Of a DNA stretch of 64,000 bases, positions 30,131-41,393 are shown piece after piece. The stretch is taken from NCBI RefSeq assembly GCF_012562965.1, contig NZ_CP046228.1, positions 188,325-252,324 on the forward strand. The letters run 5' to 3'. Within the stretch, counting starts at the first letter, position 1, and each line of letters begins with the position of its first letter. The position numbers and the translations under genes were made by a program. The notes beneath the pieces were generated by a model. That model saw only the letters and a list, made by a program, of their open reading frames with translations, had not been told where the DNA came from and made no database searches. Origin of the DNA: Enterobacteriaceae endosymbiont of Plateumaris rustica (GTDB taxonomy: Bacteria > Pseudomonadota > Gammaproteobacteria > Enterobacterales > Enterobacteriaceae).

Positions 30131-31600
30131 TTATTCATCAAGAATTTCAGAATTTGTTGTTAATAAGTATATATTAGTATTATCTCTTAAAATATGTATA
30201 ACAATAATTAATGGTTTTGTTTTAGTAATATTTTTTATATCTTTTACAGAATGAACTGCAATTTTATTAATATCTAAAATAATATCTTCTGGTTCTAAAC
30301 CAATACTATCAGCAAAAGAATCATCAGCTATATTTGTAACTTGAACACATCTTAATTTTTGATTCTTATTTTTTCCTTTATTAATAACAAAATTTTTTAA
30401 ATTAGCACCTTCTATTCCAGAAGAAAACATTGAAAAATATATTACACTATCTGGGTCTTCTTGTAATGTAATAATTAAATGTTTTACTTTACTATTACGG
30501 ATAACAGTAATTTTTATTTTAGTACCAACAGGTAATGCACTTATTAATGATCTTAATGAATAAAAACTATTAAATGTTTTATTATTCATTGCAATTATTA
30601 TATCACCTGCTTTAATTCCACCATTATATGCAGAACTGTCTTTTAAAACACTACTAACAAATGTTCCTCCTGTTACATATTTAGGAGCTTTCATTATTTT
30701 AGCTAATTGTTTATTAACACCTACACCTATAATACCAAATGAAACATGTCTTATTCTACCAAATTTAATTAATTGATGAGTTAAATTCATAATTGTATTG
30801 CTAGGTATAGAAAAACCGACTCCTACATTACCTCCATCAGGAGATAAAATAGCAGTATTAATACCAATTAATTCACCATTTAAATTTATTAAAGCACCAC
30901 CAGAATTACCACTATTCATAGCAGCATCTGTTTGAATATAATTTTCAAAATGGTTTGTATTAATTCCACTACGTCCTAAAGCTGATATAACACCAGTTGT
31001 TACAGTATTACCTAATCCAAAAGGATTACCTATAGCAACAGTATAATCTCCAACTTTTAATTTTTCAGAGTCAGCTAATTTTAAACTTACAAGATTTTTA
31101 GCATTTTTTATTTTAATTAATGCTATATCTAATAAAGAATCTTTACCTATAATACTAGCTTCATAATAACTACCATCCATTAATTCAACTTCAATTTTTT
31201 TAGCATTTTCTATAACATGATTATTAGTAATGATATATCCATTTTTAGCATCTATTATAACTCCAGATGCTATTGAATGAAAATTTGATTCTATAGTAGA
31301 ATCACGATTTCCTGGACATAAAGGAGTATCTCTTAATGGAGATTCTTCACTACAAAATTGTGAATGTTCTCCCATAAATTGTTGTAAGTCTTGAGGTAAA
31401 TTAAAATCATGAGTTATAACACTACCATCTACTGTTATGCTTACAACAGCAGGCATTACCTTATCTAACATTTTAGATAAACTAGGTAATTTTTGATTAA
31501 ATAATTGAGGTGGTAATGATTTTGCATCAATTTTAAATGATGTTTGTGTTGATATGATAATACAAAATAAAAAATATACGATTAATTTTAATTTTTTCAT
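30131..31600 (-). CDS. degP: Periplasmic serine protease/chaperone DegP
   Basis: DegP degrades or refolds damaged envelope proteins. The 489-residue precursor (E. coli 474) starts with a Lys-rich signal peptide ending near IDAKS. The trypsin-like domain has His128 (TNNHVI), Asp158 (LLDIALI) and Ser233 (NSGNSGGAL), and two C-terminal PDZ domains follow. The LA-loop cysteines (Cys83 and Cys95, FCSEESPLRDTPLC) identify DegP rather than DegQ. With OmpA present, it has a clear client. No sigma-E promoter could be recognised upstream. Confidence 0.96.
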   Translation of the reverse strand: MKKLKLIVYFLFCIIISTQTSFKIDAKSLPPQLFNQKLPSLSKMLDKVMPAVVSITVDGSVITHDFNLPQDLQQFMGEHSQFCSEESPLRDTPLCPGNRDSTIESNFHSIASGVIIDAKNGYIITNNHVIENAKKIEVELMDGSYYEASIIGKDSLLDIALIKIKNAKNLVSLKLADSEKLKVGDYTVAIGNPFGLGNTVTTGVISALGRSGINTNHFENYIQTDAAMNSGNSGGALINLNGELIGINTAILSPDGGNVGVGFSIPSNTIMNLTHQLIKFGRIRHVSFGIIGVGVNKQLAKIMKAPKYVTGGTFVSSVLKDSSAYNGGIKAGDIIIAMNNKTFNSFYSLRSLISALPVGTKIKITVIRNSKVKHLIITLQEDPDSVIYFSMFSSGIEGANLKNFVINKGKNKNQKLRCVQVTNIADDSFADSIGLEPEDIILDINKIAVHSVKDIKNITKTKPLIIVIHILRDNTNIYLLTTNSEILDE

Positions 31601-31805
31601 TCTATTATCTCATAATAAAATTCAAATAGTTATTTTATATATTTGTTATATATAAAATAATAGCTAAAAATTAATAACTTATAATTAAGAATAACATAAA
31701 ATTACACACATATAAAATTTTAATAAAATAAAATTTAAAAATTTTTACAAAATTATATTGTATAATATATAATTATACTCTTGTATTTGTTATTAATAAA
31801 TATAT

Positions 31806-32477
31806 ATGTTAGAAAAATTTAAAAAAATTGCTTCTCAAGCTGCTTTAAAATATATAAATAATAATGATATTGTTGGTATTGGCACAGGTACAACAATAAA
31901 ATATTTTATAAATATGTTATCTAATTTTAAAAAAAAAATTAATGGTTTTGTTTCTACTTCTATTACATCAACAAATGAATTAAAAAAATATAATTTTAAT
32001 ATATATAATAGTAATGAAGTAGATATTATTAATATATATTTTGATAGTGCTGATGAAATAAATAATAATATGGAAATGATAAAAGGAGGTGGAGCTGCAT
32101 TAACTAATGAAAAAATTATTTCTAGTATTGCTGATAAATTTATATGTATTGTAGACCAATCTAAACATGTAAATATTTTAGGTAAAACACATCCTTTACC
32201 TATTGAAATTATACCTATGGCTAAATCATATGTTACTAAAGAATTATCTAAATTAGGGGGTTTATTAAAATATAGAAAAGGAATTATTACAGAACATGGA
32301 AATATAATATTAGATATATATAATTTAGAAATTACTGAACCAGTAAAATTAGAAAAATATATAAATTCTATTGCAGGAGTAGTAACAGTAGGTTTATTTA
32401 CTAATAGACGTGCAGATATCATTATAACAGGAAATTATGATTATACTGTATCTACTATAAAAAATATAAAATTATGA
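31806..32477 (+). CDS. rpiA: Ribose-5-phosphate isomerase A
   Basis: RpiA interconverts ribose 5-phosphate and ribulose 5-phosphate in the non-oxidative pentose phosphate pathway. The 223-residue protein (E. coli 219) has the phosphate loop IGTGTTIKYF, the catalytic Asp region FDSADEINNNMEMIKGGGAALTNEK and a final barrel-like strand set. It lies 75 bp upstream of dapF on the same strand, an arrangement that differs from E. coli. Confidence 0.97.
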   Translation: MLEKFKKIASQAALKYINNNDIVGIGTGTTIKYFINMLSNFKKKINGFVSTSITSTNELKKYNFNIYNSNEVDIINIYFDSADEINNNMEMIKGGGAALTNEKIISSIADKFICIVDQSKHVNILGKTHPLPIEIIPMAKSYVTKELSKLGGLLKYRKGIITEHGNIILDIYNLEITEPVKLEKYINSIAGVVTVGLFTNRRADIIITGNYDYTVSTIKNIKL

Positions 32478-32552
32478 TCTAATCATTAATTATATTAAAA
32501 ATATTTTCAAACAATTTCATTTAAAATATACAAATAAAATTTATAATACATT

Positions 32553-33383
32553 ATGAAAATAGAATTTACTAAAATGCATACGTTAAGCAATGATTTTGTT
32601 GTTATAAATAATATAAAACAATATTATCATTTAGAAAAAAATATTATTAAAAAATTATCAAATAGGTATACAAGTATAGGATTTGATCAATTATTAATGA
32701 TAGAATCATCTAAAAATAAAAATATTGATTTTCATTATCGTATATTTAATGCAGATGGTAATGAAGTAAATCAATGTGGTAATGGAGCAAGATGTTTTGC
32801 AAAATATGTAAGATTTAAAAAATTAACTTTAAAAAATAATATATGTGTTAGTACAAATACTAATATTATTTATTTAAAAATTTTAGAAAATAATAAAATA
32901 TGTGTTAACATGGGTGTACCCTTATTTGATCCTGAATCAATACCTTTTTTAGGAAAAAAATCAAAAAATAAATATTCATTATTATTTAATAATGAACAGA
33001 TTTTTTTCGATATTGTTTCTTTAGGTAATCCTCATTGTATTATTCAAGTAAATAATTTATCTAATATTTCTATTAATTTGATAGGTTCTTTTATTCAAAA
33101 TCATAAATTATTTCCAAATAAAGTTAATGTAGGATTTATGGAATTAATTAATTCTCATAATATTAAATTACGTGTTTTTGAACGAGGTGTAGGTGAAACT
33201 AATGCCTGTGGTACAGGAGCTTGTGCTGCTGTAGCTGTAGGTATAAAAAAATATTTTTTATCTAATAAAGTCAAAGTTAATTTACTAGGAGGATATTTAA
33301 ATATAAAATGGAAGGGTAATAATAATAATATGTTCATGAAAGGTGATGCTCACTATGTTTATGATGGTGAAATAAATTTATAA
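32553..33383 (+). CDS. dapF: Diaminopimelate epimerase
   Basis: DapF converts LL- to meso-diaminopimelate for lysine and peptidoglycan. The 276-residue protein (E. coli 274) has both active-site thiols: Cys in NQCGNGARCFAKY (near residue 73) and in NACGTGACAAVAVG (near residue 219). With dapE at 54 kb, two late steps of the DAP pathway are seen in this window. It is followed by uvrD and corA as in E. coli, with xerC and two small genes removed. Confidence 0.97.
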   Translation: MKIEFTKMHTLSNDFVVINNIKQYYHLEKNIIKKLSNRYTSIGFDQLLMIESSKNKNIDFHYRIFNADGNEVNQCGNGARCFAKYVRFKKLTLKNNICVSTNTNIIYLKILENNKICVNMGVPLFDPESIPFLGKKSKNKYSLLFNNEQIFFDIVSLGNPHCIIQVNNLSNISINLIGSFIQNHKLFPNKVNVGFMELINSHNIKLRVFERGVGETNACGTGACAAVAVGIKKYFLSNKVKVNLLGGYLNIKWKGNNNNMFMKGDAHYVYDGEINL

Positions 33384-33449
33384 TATAATTAATTATTTAA
33401 AATTACATTTTAAAATTTTTATTTTTTATTGTATGGTATTTTAAAATAA

Positions 33450-35600
33450 ATGCATAATATAAAATTATTAAACAATTTAAATGATAAACAACGACAAGTA
33501 GTATCTTCAACTCGTAAAAATTTATTAGTATTAGCAGGAGCAGGAAGTGGTAAAACACTTGTATTAGTTCATAGAATAGCATGGTTAATATCAATTGAAA
33601 ATTGTTGTCCAAAATCTATTTTAGCTGTAACTTTTACTAATAAAGCTGCTAAAGAGATAAAAAACAGAGTTTTAAAATTAATTGGTAAAAAACAACAAGA
33701 TATTTGGATAGGAACTTTCCATAGTTTTGCTCATTATTTACTTAGAATTCATTATTTAGAAGCAAATTTACCTAAAAATTTTCAAATAATAGATAATGAT
33801 GATCAAAAACGTTTAGTGAAACGTATTATTAATATAATGAATTTGAATATAAATGAGCAAAGATATTCAATTAAATATATTATAAAATGCATTGATAAAA
33901 TTAAAAATAATTGTTTAAAATATTATGAAAATAAGGTAATCGATATACCAATTTATCAAATATATGATAAATATCAAGAATTATGTAAATTTAACGGTGT
34001 TGTAGATTTTAATGAATTAATATTTAAATTATATAAATTATTATTACATAATAAAAATATATTAAAAATATATCAGAAACGTTTTCAAAATATTCTAATT
34101 GATGAATTTCAAGATACTAATAGTATTCAATATAGTTGTATATATTTATTATATAAAAAAAATTATAAAGCAAAAGTTACTATAGTAGGTGATGATGATC
34201 AATCCATCTATGGATGGCGAGGTGCAAAAATAGAAAATATTAATCATTTTTTAAAAGATTTTCATAATGTAGAAACTATTTTATTAGAACAAAATTATCG
34301 TTCAACAAATAATATTCTTAATGCTGCGAATAAATTAATATCAAATAATAATTTAACTAGATTAGAAAAAAAATTATGGACTAATACTAATAATGGTAAA
34401 TTGATATCAATATATTTTGCATTAAATGAATTTGACGAAGCTAATTTTATTATAAATTATATAAAAAATAATTTAATTAAAAAAAATATACAATTAAATA
34501 ATTGTGTAATTTTATATAGAAATAATTCACAATCACGTATTATAGAAGAAAACATGTTAAGAAATAATATCCCTTATAAAATAACTGGAGGCGTAAGATT
34601 TTGTGAAAGACAAGAAATAAAAAATACTTTATCATATTTAAAATTAATATCTAATCATAATGATGATAGTTCTTTTGAAAGAATTATTAATATTCCTAAA
34701 AGAGGAATAGGAATTGTTACTATAAATACTATAAAATCTATAGCTAAAAAATTTAATTTAACTTTATGGAAAGCAAGTAAATTTATTATTAACGAAAAAA
34801 AAAATATATTAAATACTATAATATATAATTCAATAAAAAAGTTTATTTTTTTAATAAAATATTTAAAAGAAAATACTATTAATTATACATTACCAATAAA
34901 AATTGAAAAAATTATAAAATTTTCAGGATTATGGAATTTATATTTAAAAGATAATACTAAAATTAATAATTTAAAAGAATTAATTAATTCTTCAACTCAA
35001 TTTATAGAATTTAATTCTATTAATACTAATAATAGTAATTTAATAGAATTTTTATCACAAACTATATTAGAGTATGAAAATAAAAAAAAAGAACAAGAGG
35101 ATAAAAAAAATAATTTTATACAGATGATGACTATTCATGCTTCTAAAGGATTAGAATTTTCTCAAGTATTTATTATAGGTATGGAAGAAGGAATTTTTCC
35201 TAATAAATTATCATTAAATAATAACGAATATCTTTATGAAGAAAGACGTTTAGCATATGTAGGTATTACACGAGCTAAAAAAAAATTAATATTAACTTAT
35301 ACAAAAAAACGTTCTTTTTATGGAAAAGAAATTAATTCATTACCATCTAGATTTATAAAAGAATTACCTAATAAATGTATTAAAAAAATTAGTTATTTAG
35401 ATTATAGAAAAGATTCTACAAATATTATTTGTAATAATAATGATTTCTATTTAGGACAAACAATTTATCATAGTACCTTTGGTAAGGGAATTATTTTAAA
35501 AATTGAACAAATAAAAAATAATAAAAAGATAAAAATAGCATTTACGAATATAGGTATTAAATGGATAATGTCTAATTATATTAAAATATATAATAAATGA
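33450..35600 (+). CDS. uvrD: DNA helicase II UvrD
   Basis: UvrD unwinds DNA in nucleotide excision and mismatch repair. The 716-residue protein (E. coli 720) has Walker A GAGSGKT near residue 30, Walker B LIDEFQDTN, motif III VGDDDQSIYGWRGA, motif IV EQNYRS and motif V MTIHASKGLEFSQVFIIGMEEG. The C-terminal Tudor-like tail is kept. The ATG at 33450 aligns with the E. coli start. Retention with mutL suggests a minimal mismatch repair function. Confidence 0.97.
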   Translation: MHNIKLLNNLNDKQRQVVSSTRKNLLVLAGAGSGKTLVLVHRIAWLISIENCCPKSILAVTFTNKAAKEIKNRVLKLIGKKQQDIWIGTFHSFAHYLLRIHYLEANLPKNFQIIDNDDQKRLVKRIINIMNLNINEQRYSIKYIIKCIDKIKNNCLKYYENKVIDIPIYQIYDKYQELCKFNGVVDFNELIFKLYKLLLHNKNILKIYQKRFQNILIDEFQDTNSIQYSCIYLLYKKNYKAKVTIVGDDDQSIYGWRGAKIENINHFLKDFHNVETILLEQNYRSTNNILNAANKLISNNNLTRLEKKLWTNTNNGKLISIYFALNEFDEANFIINYIKNNLIKKNIQLNNCVILYRNNSQSRIIEENMLRNNIPYKITGGVRFCERQEIKNTLSYLKLISNHNDDSSFERIINIPKRGIGIVTINTIKSIAKKFNLTLWKASKFIINEKKNILNTIIYNSIKKFIFLIKYLKENTINYTLPIKIEKIIKFSGLWNLYLKDNTKINNLKELINSSTQFIEFNSINTNNSNLIEFLSQTILEYENKKKEQEDKKNNFIQMMTIHASKGLEFSQVFIIGMEEGIFPNKLSLNNNEYLYEERRLAYVGITRAKKKLILTYTKKRSFYGKEINSLPSRFIKELPNKCIKKISYLDYRKDSTNIICNNNDFYLGQTIYHSTFGKGIILKIEQIKNNKKIKIAFTNIGIKWIMSNYIKIYNK

Positions 35601-35628
35601 TATTATTATAATTTTAAATTATAATATA

Positions 35629-35644
35629 TCCCTTATTATGGGAG
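35629..35644 (+). promoter_or_regulatory. Small hairpin over the corA ribosome-binding site
   Basis: TCCC (35629-35632) can pair with GGGA (35640-35643) across a 7-nt loop. The GGGAG segment is also the only good Shine-Dalgarno for corA, ten bases before its ATG. It could act as a weak uvrD terminator or limit corA translation; the stem is only four base pairs. Confidence 0.35.
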
Positions 35645-35654
35645 TAAATATAAT

Positions 35655-36602
35655 ATGTTAAATGTTTTTAAAATATATAAAAATCGTTTGACAAATTTAG
35701 AATTAAATAACAGTAATTTTTCAGATTCTATATGGATAGATTTAATTAAACCTAATGATAATGAAAGAAAAAAAATTTATTATTTTTTAGGACAGAATTT
35801 AGCTACTAAACCTGAATTAGAAGATATAGAAGCATCTGCAAGATTTTTTGAAAATGAAGAAGGTTTACATATTCATTCATTTTTTTTTTATGAGGATATT
35901 GATGATCATGCAGGAACTACAACAGTAGCATTTACAATTAAAAGTGGACGTTTATATACATTAAGAGAAAGAGAGTTACCTGCTTTTCGTTTATATAGAA
36001 TGCGTACTCGGAATCAAAAATTAGCTGATGGTAATCCATATGAATTGTTATTAGATTTATTTGAAACAAAAATTGAACAATTAGCAGATGAAATTGAAAA
36101 TATATATAGTGATTTAGAACATTTAAGTAGAATAATTATGAAAGGACATCAAGATAATGAATTTGATAATGCACTTTCAACTTTAGCAGAATTAGAAGAT
36201 ATTGGGTGGAAAGTTAGACTATGTTTAATGGATACACAAAGAGCTTTAAACTTTTTAATGAGAAAAACAAGATTACCTAATAATCAAATGGAACAAGCAA
36301 GAGAAATTCAAAGAGATATTGAATCATTATTACCACATAATGAATCTTTACTTCAAAAAGTTAATTTTTTGATGCAAGCGGCTATGGGTTTTATTAATAT
36401 AGAACAGAATCGTATTATAAAAATTTTTTCATTAGTTTCTGTAATTTTTTTACCACCAACTTTAGTTGCTTCAAGTTATGGTATGAATTTTTCTTTTATT
36501 CCTGAATTAAAATGGAAATATGGCTATCCATATGCATTAATATTAATGATATTAGCTGGTTTAGCTCCATATTTTTATTTTAAAAAAAAAAAATGGTTAT
36601 AA
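35655..36602 (+). CDS. corA: Magnesium transporter CorA
   Basis: CorA is the pentameric Mg2+ channel of the inner membrane. The 315-residue protein (E. coli 316) has a long cytosolic alpha/beta and stalk-helix region, two C-terminal membrane helices, and the signature YGMNF at the end of the first. The conserved basic tail KKKKWL follows the second. It is better conserved than most neighbours. It follows uvrD as in E. coli, and its GGGAG ribosome-binding site can pair with an upstream TCCC. Confidence 0.97.
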   Translation: MLNVFKIYKNRLTNLELNNSNFSDSIWIDLIKPNDNERKKIYYFLGQNLATKPELEDIEASARFFENEEGLHIHSFFFYEDIDDHAGTTTVAFTIKSGRLYTLRERELPAFRLYRMRTRNQKLADGNPYELLLDLFETKIEQLADEIENIYSDLEHLSRIIMKGHQDNEFDNALSTLAELEDIGWKVRLCLMDTQRALNFLMRKTRLPNNQMEQAREIQRDIESLLPHNESLLQKVNFLMQAAMGFINIEQNRIIKIFSLVSVIFLPPTLVASSYGMNFSFIPELKWKYGYPYALILMILAGLAPYFYFKKKKWL

Positions 36603-36672
36603 TATTTTTAAAATTTTCTAAATAAATTATATTCATAATAAATAAAAAATATTTATAATTATTATAATTTTT

Positions 36673-36712
36673 ATTTAAAATATTATTTTTATAAAAAAAT
36701 AATATTTTAAAT
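36673..36712 (+). terminator. Perfect 18-bp AT-only hairpin after corA
   Basis: Arms 36673-36690 and 36695-36712 pair perfectly over 18 bp with a 4-nt loop. It lies 71 bp after the corA stop. A perfect match of this length, even in A/T-rich DNA, suggests selection as an RNA hairpin. Confidence 0.55.
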
Positions 36713-36758
36713 AAAATATAAAATATTTATTAAAAATAACTATATATTTAAATTATTA

Positions 36759-36800
36759 AATTAACATAGGAAAATTAATTAAATTTAACCTATGTTAATT
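36759..36800. terminator. Inverted repeat between corA and ansP
   Basis: A perfect 12-bp stem (36759-36770 and 36789-36800, core TTAACATAGG) surrounds an 18-nt loop. It lies 28 bp after the ansP stop and is shared by the convergent corA end. Its G/C bases mark it out, and it most likely terminates ansP. Confidence 0.6.
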
Positions 36801-36827
36801 AGGTAATATTTAATTATATTAACTATA

Positions 36828-38285
36828 TTATTTTTTTATTTTTTTGTAATTTTTTACATTTTTTTTAACTTTTAACCATCCTATATATAATACAATTATT
36901 AATATAAGTATAGAAATTATCAAATATATAAAATTAGGATATTTAAAAAACATTGAAATTGTTACAATTAAAAGAAAGCATAAAGTTAACCAAGAAGTAA
37001 AAGGATATCCAGGCATTTTAAACTTAACTTCTTTAATTTTTCCCTGATTAATAGCTTTTCTTAACTTCATTTGACAAAGAATAATAAAAGTCCATGCAGA
37101 AATAATTCCTAAAGAAGCAATATTAATCATAATTTCAAATATTTTAAAATGAAATTTATAATTTAAATATATTCCTAACATATAAAACATAAGAGTTATA
37201 ATTATACCAACATAAGGAACTTTATTTCTATTCATTTTAGCCATTATTTTAGGTGCACATCCTATAATCGCTAAAGATCTTAAAATTCTACTTGTAGAAT
37301 ACAATCCTGAACTTAAACTTGAAAAAGTTGCACTTAAAATAACTATATTCATTATTCCAGCTATATATTTAAATCCTATTTTATTAAAATATGTAATAAA
37401 AGGACTTTCATACATTTTATATTCATTCCATGGCATTAAAAGAATCAATAATAATATAGATCCTACATAAAAAAAAATAATTCTAAAAATAATGCTATTA
37501 ATAGCTTTAGGTAATACTTTTTTAGGATTTTTACATTCTTCTGAAGTTGTACCAATTAACTCTATAGAAGCAAAAGAAAATATTACACCTTGTATTAAAG
37601 ATATTGATGTAAAAAAACCATTAGGAAAAATTTGATTATTTCCCTCAAAAAGAAAATTATATCCATTATGTATATTTACATTATTATAAGAATAATATTG
37701 GTTACAAAAAATTATTGTACCAATTATAAGAAAAGTTATAATTGCTATAACTTTTATCATAGAAAACCAAAATTCTATTTCAGCAAACCATTTAACTCCT
37801 ATAAGATTAATTATACCGATAATTATTACTATAATAAAAACTATTGAACATTGAGGTATAAAATTAAATCTTTTCCAATAAGAAACATAAATTGTTATAG
37901 CTGTTATGTCAATAATACCTGTTATTATCCAATTAATAAAATACATCCAACCACATACATATGCTGCTTTATTACCTAAAAATTCTGAAGAATAAGAAAC
38001 AAAACTTCCACTAGAAGGTCTATAGAATAATAATTCTCCTAATGCTCTCATAATAAAAAAACAAAATAACCCACATATTAAATACATGAGAATTAATCCT
38101 ATTCCCATCTGATGTAATCTATAACCTGTTCCTAAAAACAAACCGGAACCAATAGTACCACCAATTGAAATCATTTGAATATGACGGTTTGTCATTATTT
38201 GATTATATTTAGAATTTTGAAAAGTTGAATTATTATATTTATTAATATCTATTTTATTTTTAGTTTTCTTTTTACTTTTTATCAT
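36828..38285 (-). CDS. ansP: L-asparagine permease AnsP (amino acid-polyamine family)
   Basis: This is a 12-helix proton symporter of the amino acid transporter family. The 485-residue protein aligns best with E. coli AnsP (499). Supporting stretches are MTNRHIQMISIGGTIGSGLFLG, the AnsP-like RPSSGSFVSYSSEFLGNKAAYVCGWMYFINW, and PGYPFTSWLTLCFLL near the end, with a charged N-terminal tail. CycA, LysP and other paralogues match these parts less well. True substrate could have shifted. Import of asparagine would feed the aspartate family of amino acids. Confidence 0.88.
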   Translation of the reverse strand: MIKSKKKTKNKIDINKYNNSTFQNSKYNQIMTNRHIQMISIGGTIGSGLFLGTGYRLHQMGIGLILMYLICGLFCFFIMRALGELLFYRPSSGSFVSYSSEFLGNKAAYVCGWMYFINWIITGIIDITAITIYVSYWKRFNFIPQCSIVFIIVIIIGIINLIGVKWFAEIEFWFSMIKVIAIITFLIIGTIIFCNQYYSYNNVNIHNGYNFLFEGNNQIFPNGFFTSISLIQGVIFSFASIELIGTTSEECKNPKKVLPKAINSIIFRIIFFYVGSILLLILLMPWNEYKMYESPFITYFNKIGFKYIAGIMNIVILSATFSSLSSGLYSTSRILRSLAIIGCAPKIMAKMNRNKVPYVGIIITLMFYMLGIYLNYKFHFKIFEIMINIASLGIISAWTFIILCQMKLRKAINQGKIKEVKFKMPGYPFTSWLTLCFLLIVTISMFFKYPNFIYLIISILILIIVLYIGWLKVKKNVKNYKKIKK

Positions 38286-38655
38286 TATTCATTCCTAATT
38301 TAATTTTATATTTATAATTAATTGGAAAAATATTGAATAATAAAATATTAGATTTTTATCTAATTTAAAAAATTTATATAATTATATAAATTTTTTTCTA
38401 TAATTTTAAATAATTATTTATGATATTATATATTTATAAAAATTAATAATATTTTTTAAATATTATAAATTATAAATAAATTTATTAATAATATATTTAA
38501 ATAAAATTTTTCATATTTAAAAATTTTTAAATAGTATTTTTATACAATATTTATATATAATATATTATATTATATTATAAAATATTATATATTAATTTTT
38601 TTAAATTATTATTTAGTAAATAATTTCTTATTAAATATATATTTAGAGATATTAA
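38286..38655. other. Divergent AT-rich spacer between ansP and sucA
   Basis: These 370 bp separate two divergent starts, so promoters for both must lie here. I see no open reading frame, RNA gene or G+C island. E. coli has the sdh operon upstream of sucA, but no trace of sdh sequence is visible. Confidence 0.6.
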
Positions 38656-41361
38656 ATGAATAATTATGATATGAGTTCTAAAACAAATTTTTTAAATACA
38701 AATATTTTTTATATAGAGGAATTATATCAAAAATTCTTAGTAAATCCTAATTCTATAGATAAATCTTGGAAAAAATTTTTTCAAATATTTAAAAATAATA
38801 TAAATATTAATTTAATAGATAATTTTAATAAAAAAAATATTAAAAATGATGATATAAATAATTTATATTTAATAGAAAAAATAAATCAATTAATTAATAA
38901 TTTTAGAATATTAGGTCATTATGACTCTAATATAAATCCTTTAAAAATAAAAAAAAATAAATTAAGTAATATTTTTAATTTAGAAAATTATGGATTAAAT
39001 AAAAAAAATTTAAATAAAACATTAAATATAAATACTTTTTTTAAAAAAATGTCAATAATTAATATTTATCATTTTTTTAAAAATATATATTGCAATTTTA
39101 TTGGAATAGAATATATGCATATATATGAAAACGAAAAAATTTGGATTCAAAATAAAATAGAAATAATAAAAAAAAATTTTCATGAAAATGAAAAAAAAAG
39201 ATTTTTAGAAGAATTAGTATCTGCAGTAACATTTGAAAAATTTATAAGTAGAAAATTTCCAGGCGCAAAAAAATTTTCTTTAGAAGGATGTGATGTTTTA
39301 ATTCCAGTATTAAAAGAAATAATACGTTATTCAAGTAATAAAAATATTACAGAAATAATATTAGGTATGGCTCATAGAGGAAGATTAAATGTTTTAATTA
39401 ATATAATGGGAAAAAAAATTAAAGATATTATAAACGAATTTAATAATATTTTTATTAAAAAATCTAATATAGATGATGTAAAATATCATATAGGATATAA
39501 TTGTAATGTAAATATAAACAATAAAATAATAAAATTACAATTAGCATTTAATCCTTCACACTTAGAAATAATTAATTCTGTTATTATGGGTATAACTAGA
39601 GCTAAAAATGATTTATCAAAAGAAAGAAATCAAAACAAAAAAATATTACCCATTAATATACATGGTGATTCTTCAATTGTAGGACAAGGTGTTATACAAG
39701 AAATTTTAAACATGTCTAATACTAGAGGATACAATATTAATGGAACAATTCATATTATTATTAATAATCAAATAGGATTTACTACTTCAAATATTAAAGA
39801 TTCTAGATCTAGTTATTATTGTAGTGATATAGCTAAAATGATTCAATCTCCTATTTTTCATGTAAATGCTGATAATATAGAAGAGGTAATATTTATATTA
39901 CGTGTAGCTATTGATTTTAGAAATAAATTTAATCGAGATGTTTTTATAGATTTAGTTTCTTATAGAAGATATGGACATAATGAATCTGATGATCCTTATA
40001 TTACACAACCAATAATGTATAATATTATAAAAAATCATCCAACAGTTCAAGAATTATATTCTTCTAAGTTAATTATGGATAAAGTAATAGATAATCAATA
40101 TTATTTAAATTTAAAAAATAAATATTATGATTTACTTAATAATGATAATTATATAATAAAAACTTTTTTAATTCAAAAAAATAAACGTAAATTAATTAAT
40201 CGAAAAATTTTTAATAAAGAGTATTTAAAAAAATTACTCATTAAAATAAGTACTATTCCTAAAAATTTTAATGCTCATCCCAGAGTAATAAAAATTTTTG
40301 CAGATAGAGTAAATATAAAAAAAATTGATTGGGGAACTGCAGAAACTTTAGCATATGCTTATATTTTAAATCATGGAATTACATGTCGTCTAACAGGACA
40401 AGATGTAAAAAGAGGTACTTTTTCACATAGACATGCTGTTATATATGATCAGTTAAATGGAAATTCTTATTCTCCTTTAAAAAATATTAAATCAGGACAA
40501 GGAGTATTTTATATTTATAATTCTGTTTTATCAGAAGAAGCTGTTTTAGGATTTGAATATGGTTATTCTATTACACATTCAAATATATTAGTAATTTGGG
40601 AAAGTCAATTTGGAGATTTTGCTAATGGTGCTCAGATTATTATAGATCAATTTATAAGTTCAGGAGAGAAAAAATGGAATTATAAATCTAATTTAATTCT
40701 TATGTTACCTCATGGTTATGATGGTCAAGGTCCTGAACATTCTTCTGCTAGAATAGAAAGATATTTACAATTAAGTGCAGAAAATAATATAAAAATTTGT
40801 ATACCATCAAATTCATCACAAATATATAATTTATTATGTGAACATGCATTTGATATAAATAAAAAACCACTTATTATTATTTCTCCAAAATCTCTTTTAA
40901 GACATAATTTAGCTAAATCAAATTTAGATGATTTAATAAATACAAAATTTTTTTCTGTTATAGATGAAAATAAAAGTAACATTGATATGTTTTATATTAA
41001 ACGTGTTATTTTTTGTTCAGGAAAAATATATTATGATTTATTAAATTATAAAAATAATATAAAAAAAAATAATATAATTCTTATTAGAATTGAACAATTA
41101 TATCCATTTCCATTAAAAAATTTAAATAAAATTTATAAAAAATATAAAATAATAAATAATTTTTTTTGGTGTCAGGAGGAACCTAAAAATCAAGGAGCTT
41201 GGAATTACATTCAGTATAATTTTCAAAAAAATTTTTTTTGTAAAATTAATTATATAGGAAGAAATAAATCTTCTTCTTCAGCTACAGGTCATTTATCTAT
41301 TCATAAAGAAGAACAACAAAAAATATTATACTCAGCATTTAATATTAATAAAATTTTATAA
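38656..41361 (+). CDS. sucA: 2-oxoglutarate dehydrogenase E1
   Basis: SucA decarboxylates 2-oxoglutarate with TPP and passes the succinyl group to SucB. The 901-residue protein (E. coli 933) begins with the E2-interaction segment [24 protein letters not shown]. It keeps [22 protein letters not shown], the TPP region and the C-terminal SGKIYYDL...RIEQLYPFP. It lies 32 bp upstream of sucB. E3 is presumably the lpd product at 52.4 kb. Neither sucC nor sucD follows, so succinyl-CoA must go elsewhere or be processed by genes outside the window. Confidence 0.98.
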   Translation: MNNYDMSSKTNFLNTNIFYIEELYQKFLVNPNSIDKSWKKFFQIFKNNININLIDNFNKKNIKNDDINNLYLIEKINQLINNFRILGHYDSNINPLKIKKNKLSNIFNLENYGLNKKNLNKTLNINTFFKKMSIINIYHFFKNIYCNFIGIEYMHIYENEKIWIQNKIEIIKKNFHENEKKRFLEELVSAVTFEKFISRKFPGAKKFSLEGCDVLIPVLKEIIRYSSNKNITEIILGMAHRGRLNVLINIMGKKIKDIINEFNNIFIKKSNIDDVKYHIGYNCNVNINNKIIKLQLAFNPSHLEIINSVIMGITRAKNDLSKERNQNKKILPINIHGDSSIVGQGVIQEILNMSNTRGYNINGTIHIIINNQIGFTTSNIKDSRSSYYCSDIAKMIQSPIFHVNADNIEEVIFILRVAIDFRNKFNRDVFIDLVSYRRYGHNESDDPYITQPIMYNIIKNHPTVQELYSSKLIMDKVIDNQYYLNLKNKYYDLLNNDNYIIKTFLIQKNKRKLINRKIFNKEYLKKLLIKISTIPKNFNAHPRVIKIFADRVNIKKIDWGTAETLAYAYILNHGITCRLTGQDVKRGTFSHRHAVIYDQLNGNSYSPLKNIKSGQGVFYIYNSVLSEEAVLGFEYGYSITHSNILVIWESQFGDFANGAQIIIDQFISSGEKKWNYKSNLILMLPHGYDGQGPEHSSARIERYLQLSAENNIKICIPSNSSQIYNLLCEHAFDINKKPLIIISPKSLLRHNLAKSNLDDLINTKFFSVIDENKSNIDMFYIKRVIFCSGKIYYDLLNYKNNIKKNNIILIRIEQLYPFPLKNLNKIYKKYKIINNFFWCQEEPKNQGAWNYIQYNFQKNFFCKINYIGRNKSSSSATGHLSIHKEEQQKILYSAFNINKIL

Positions 41362-41393
41362 CAAATAAAATTTTAAAAAATCAGGATAAATAT

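Noticed and set aside
31835-32422. 195-codon minus-strand frame
   Set aside because: It is fully antisense to intact rpiA and shows no homology of its own.
33403-33612. 69-codon minus-strand frame over the uvrD start
   Set aside because: It covers the uvrD Walker A region antisense; no homology and no start signal.
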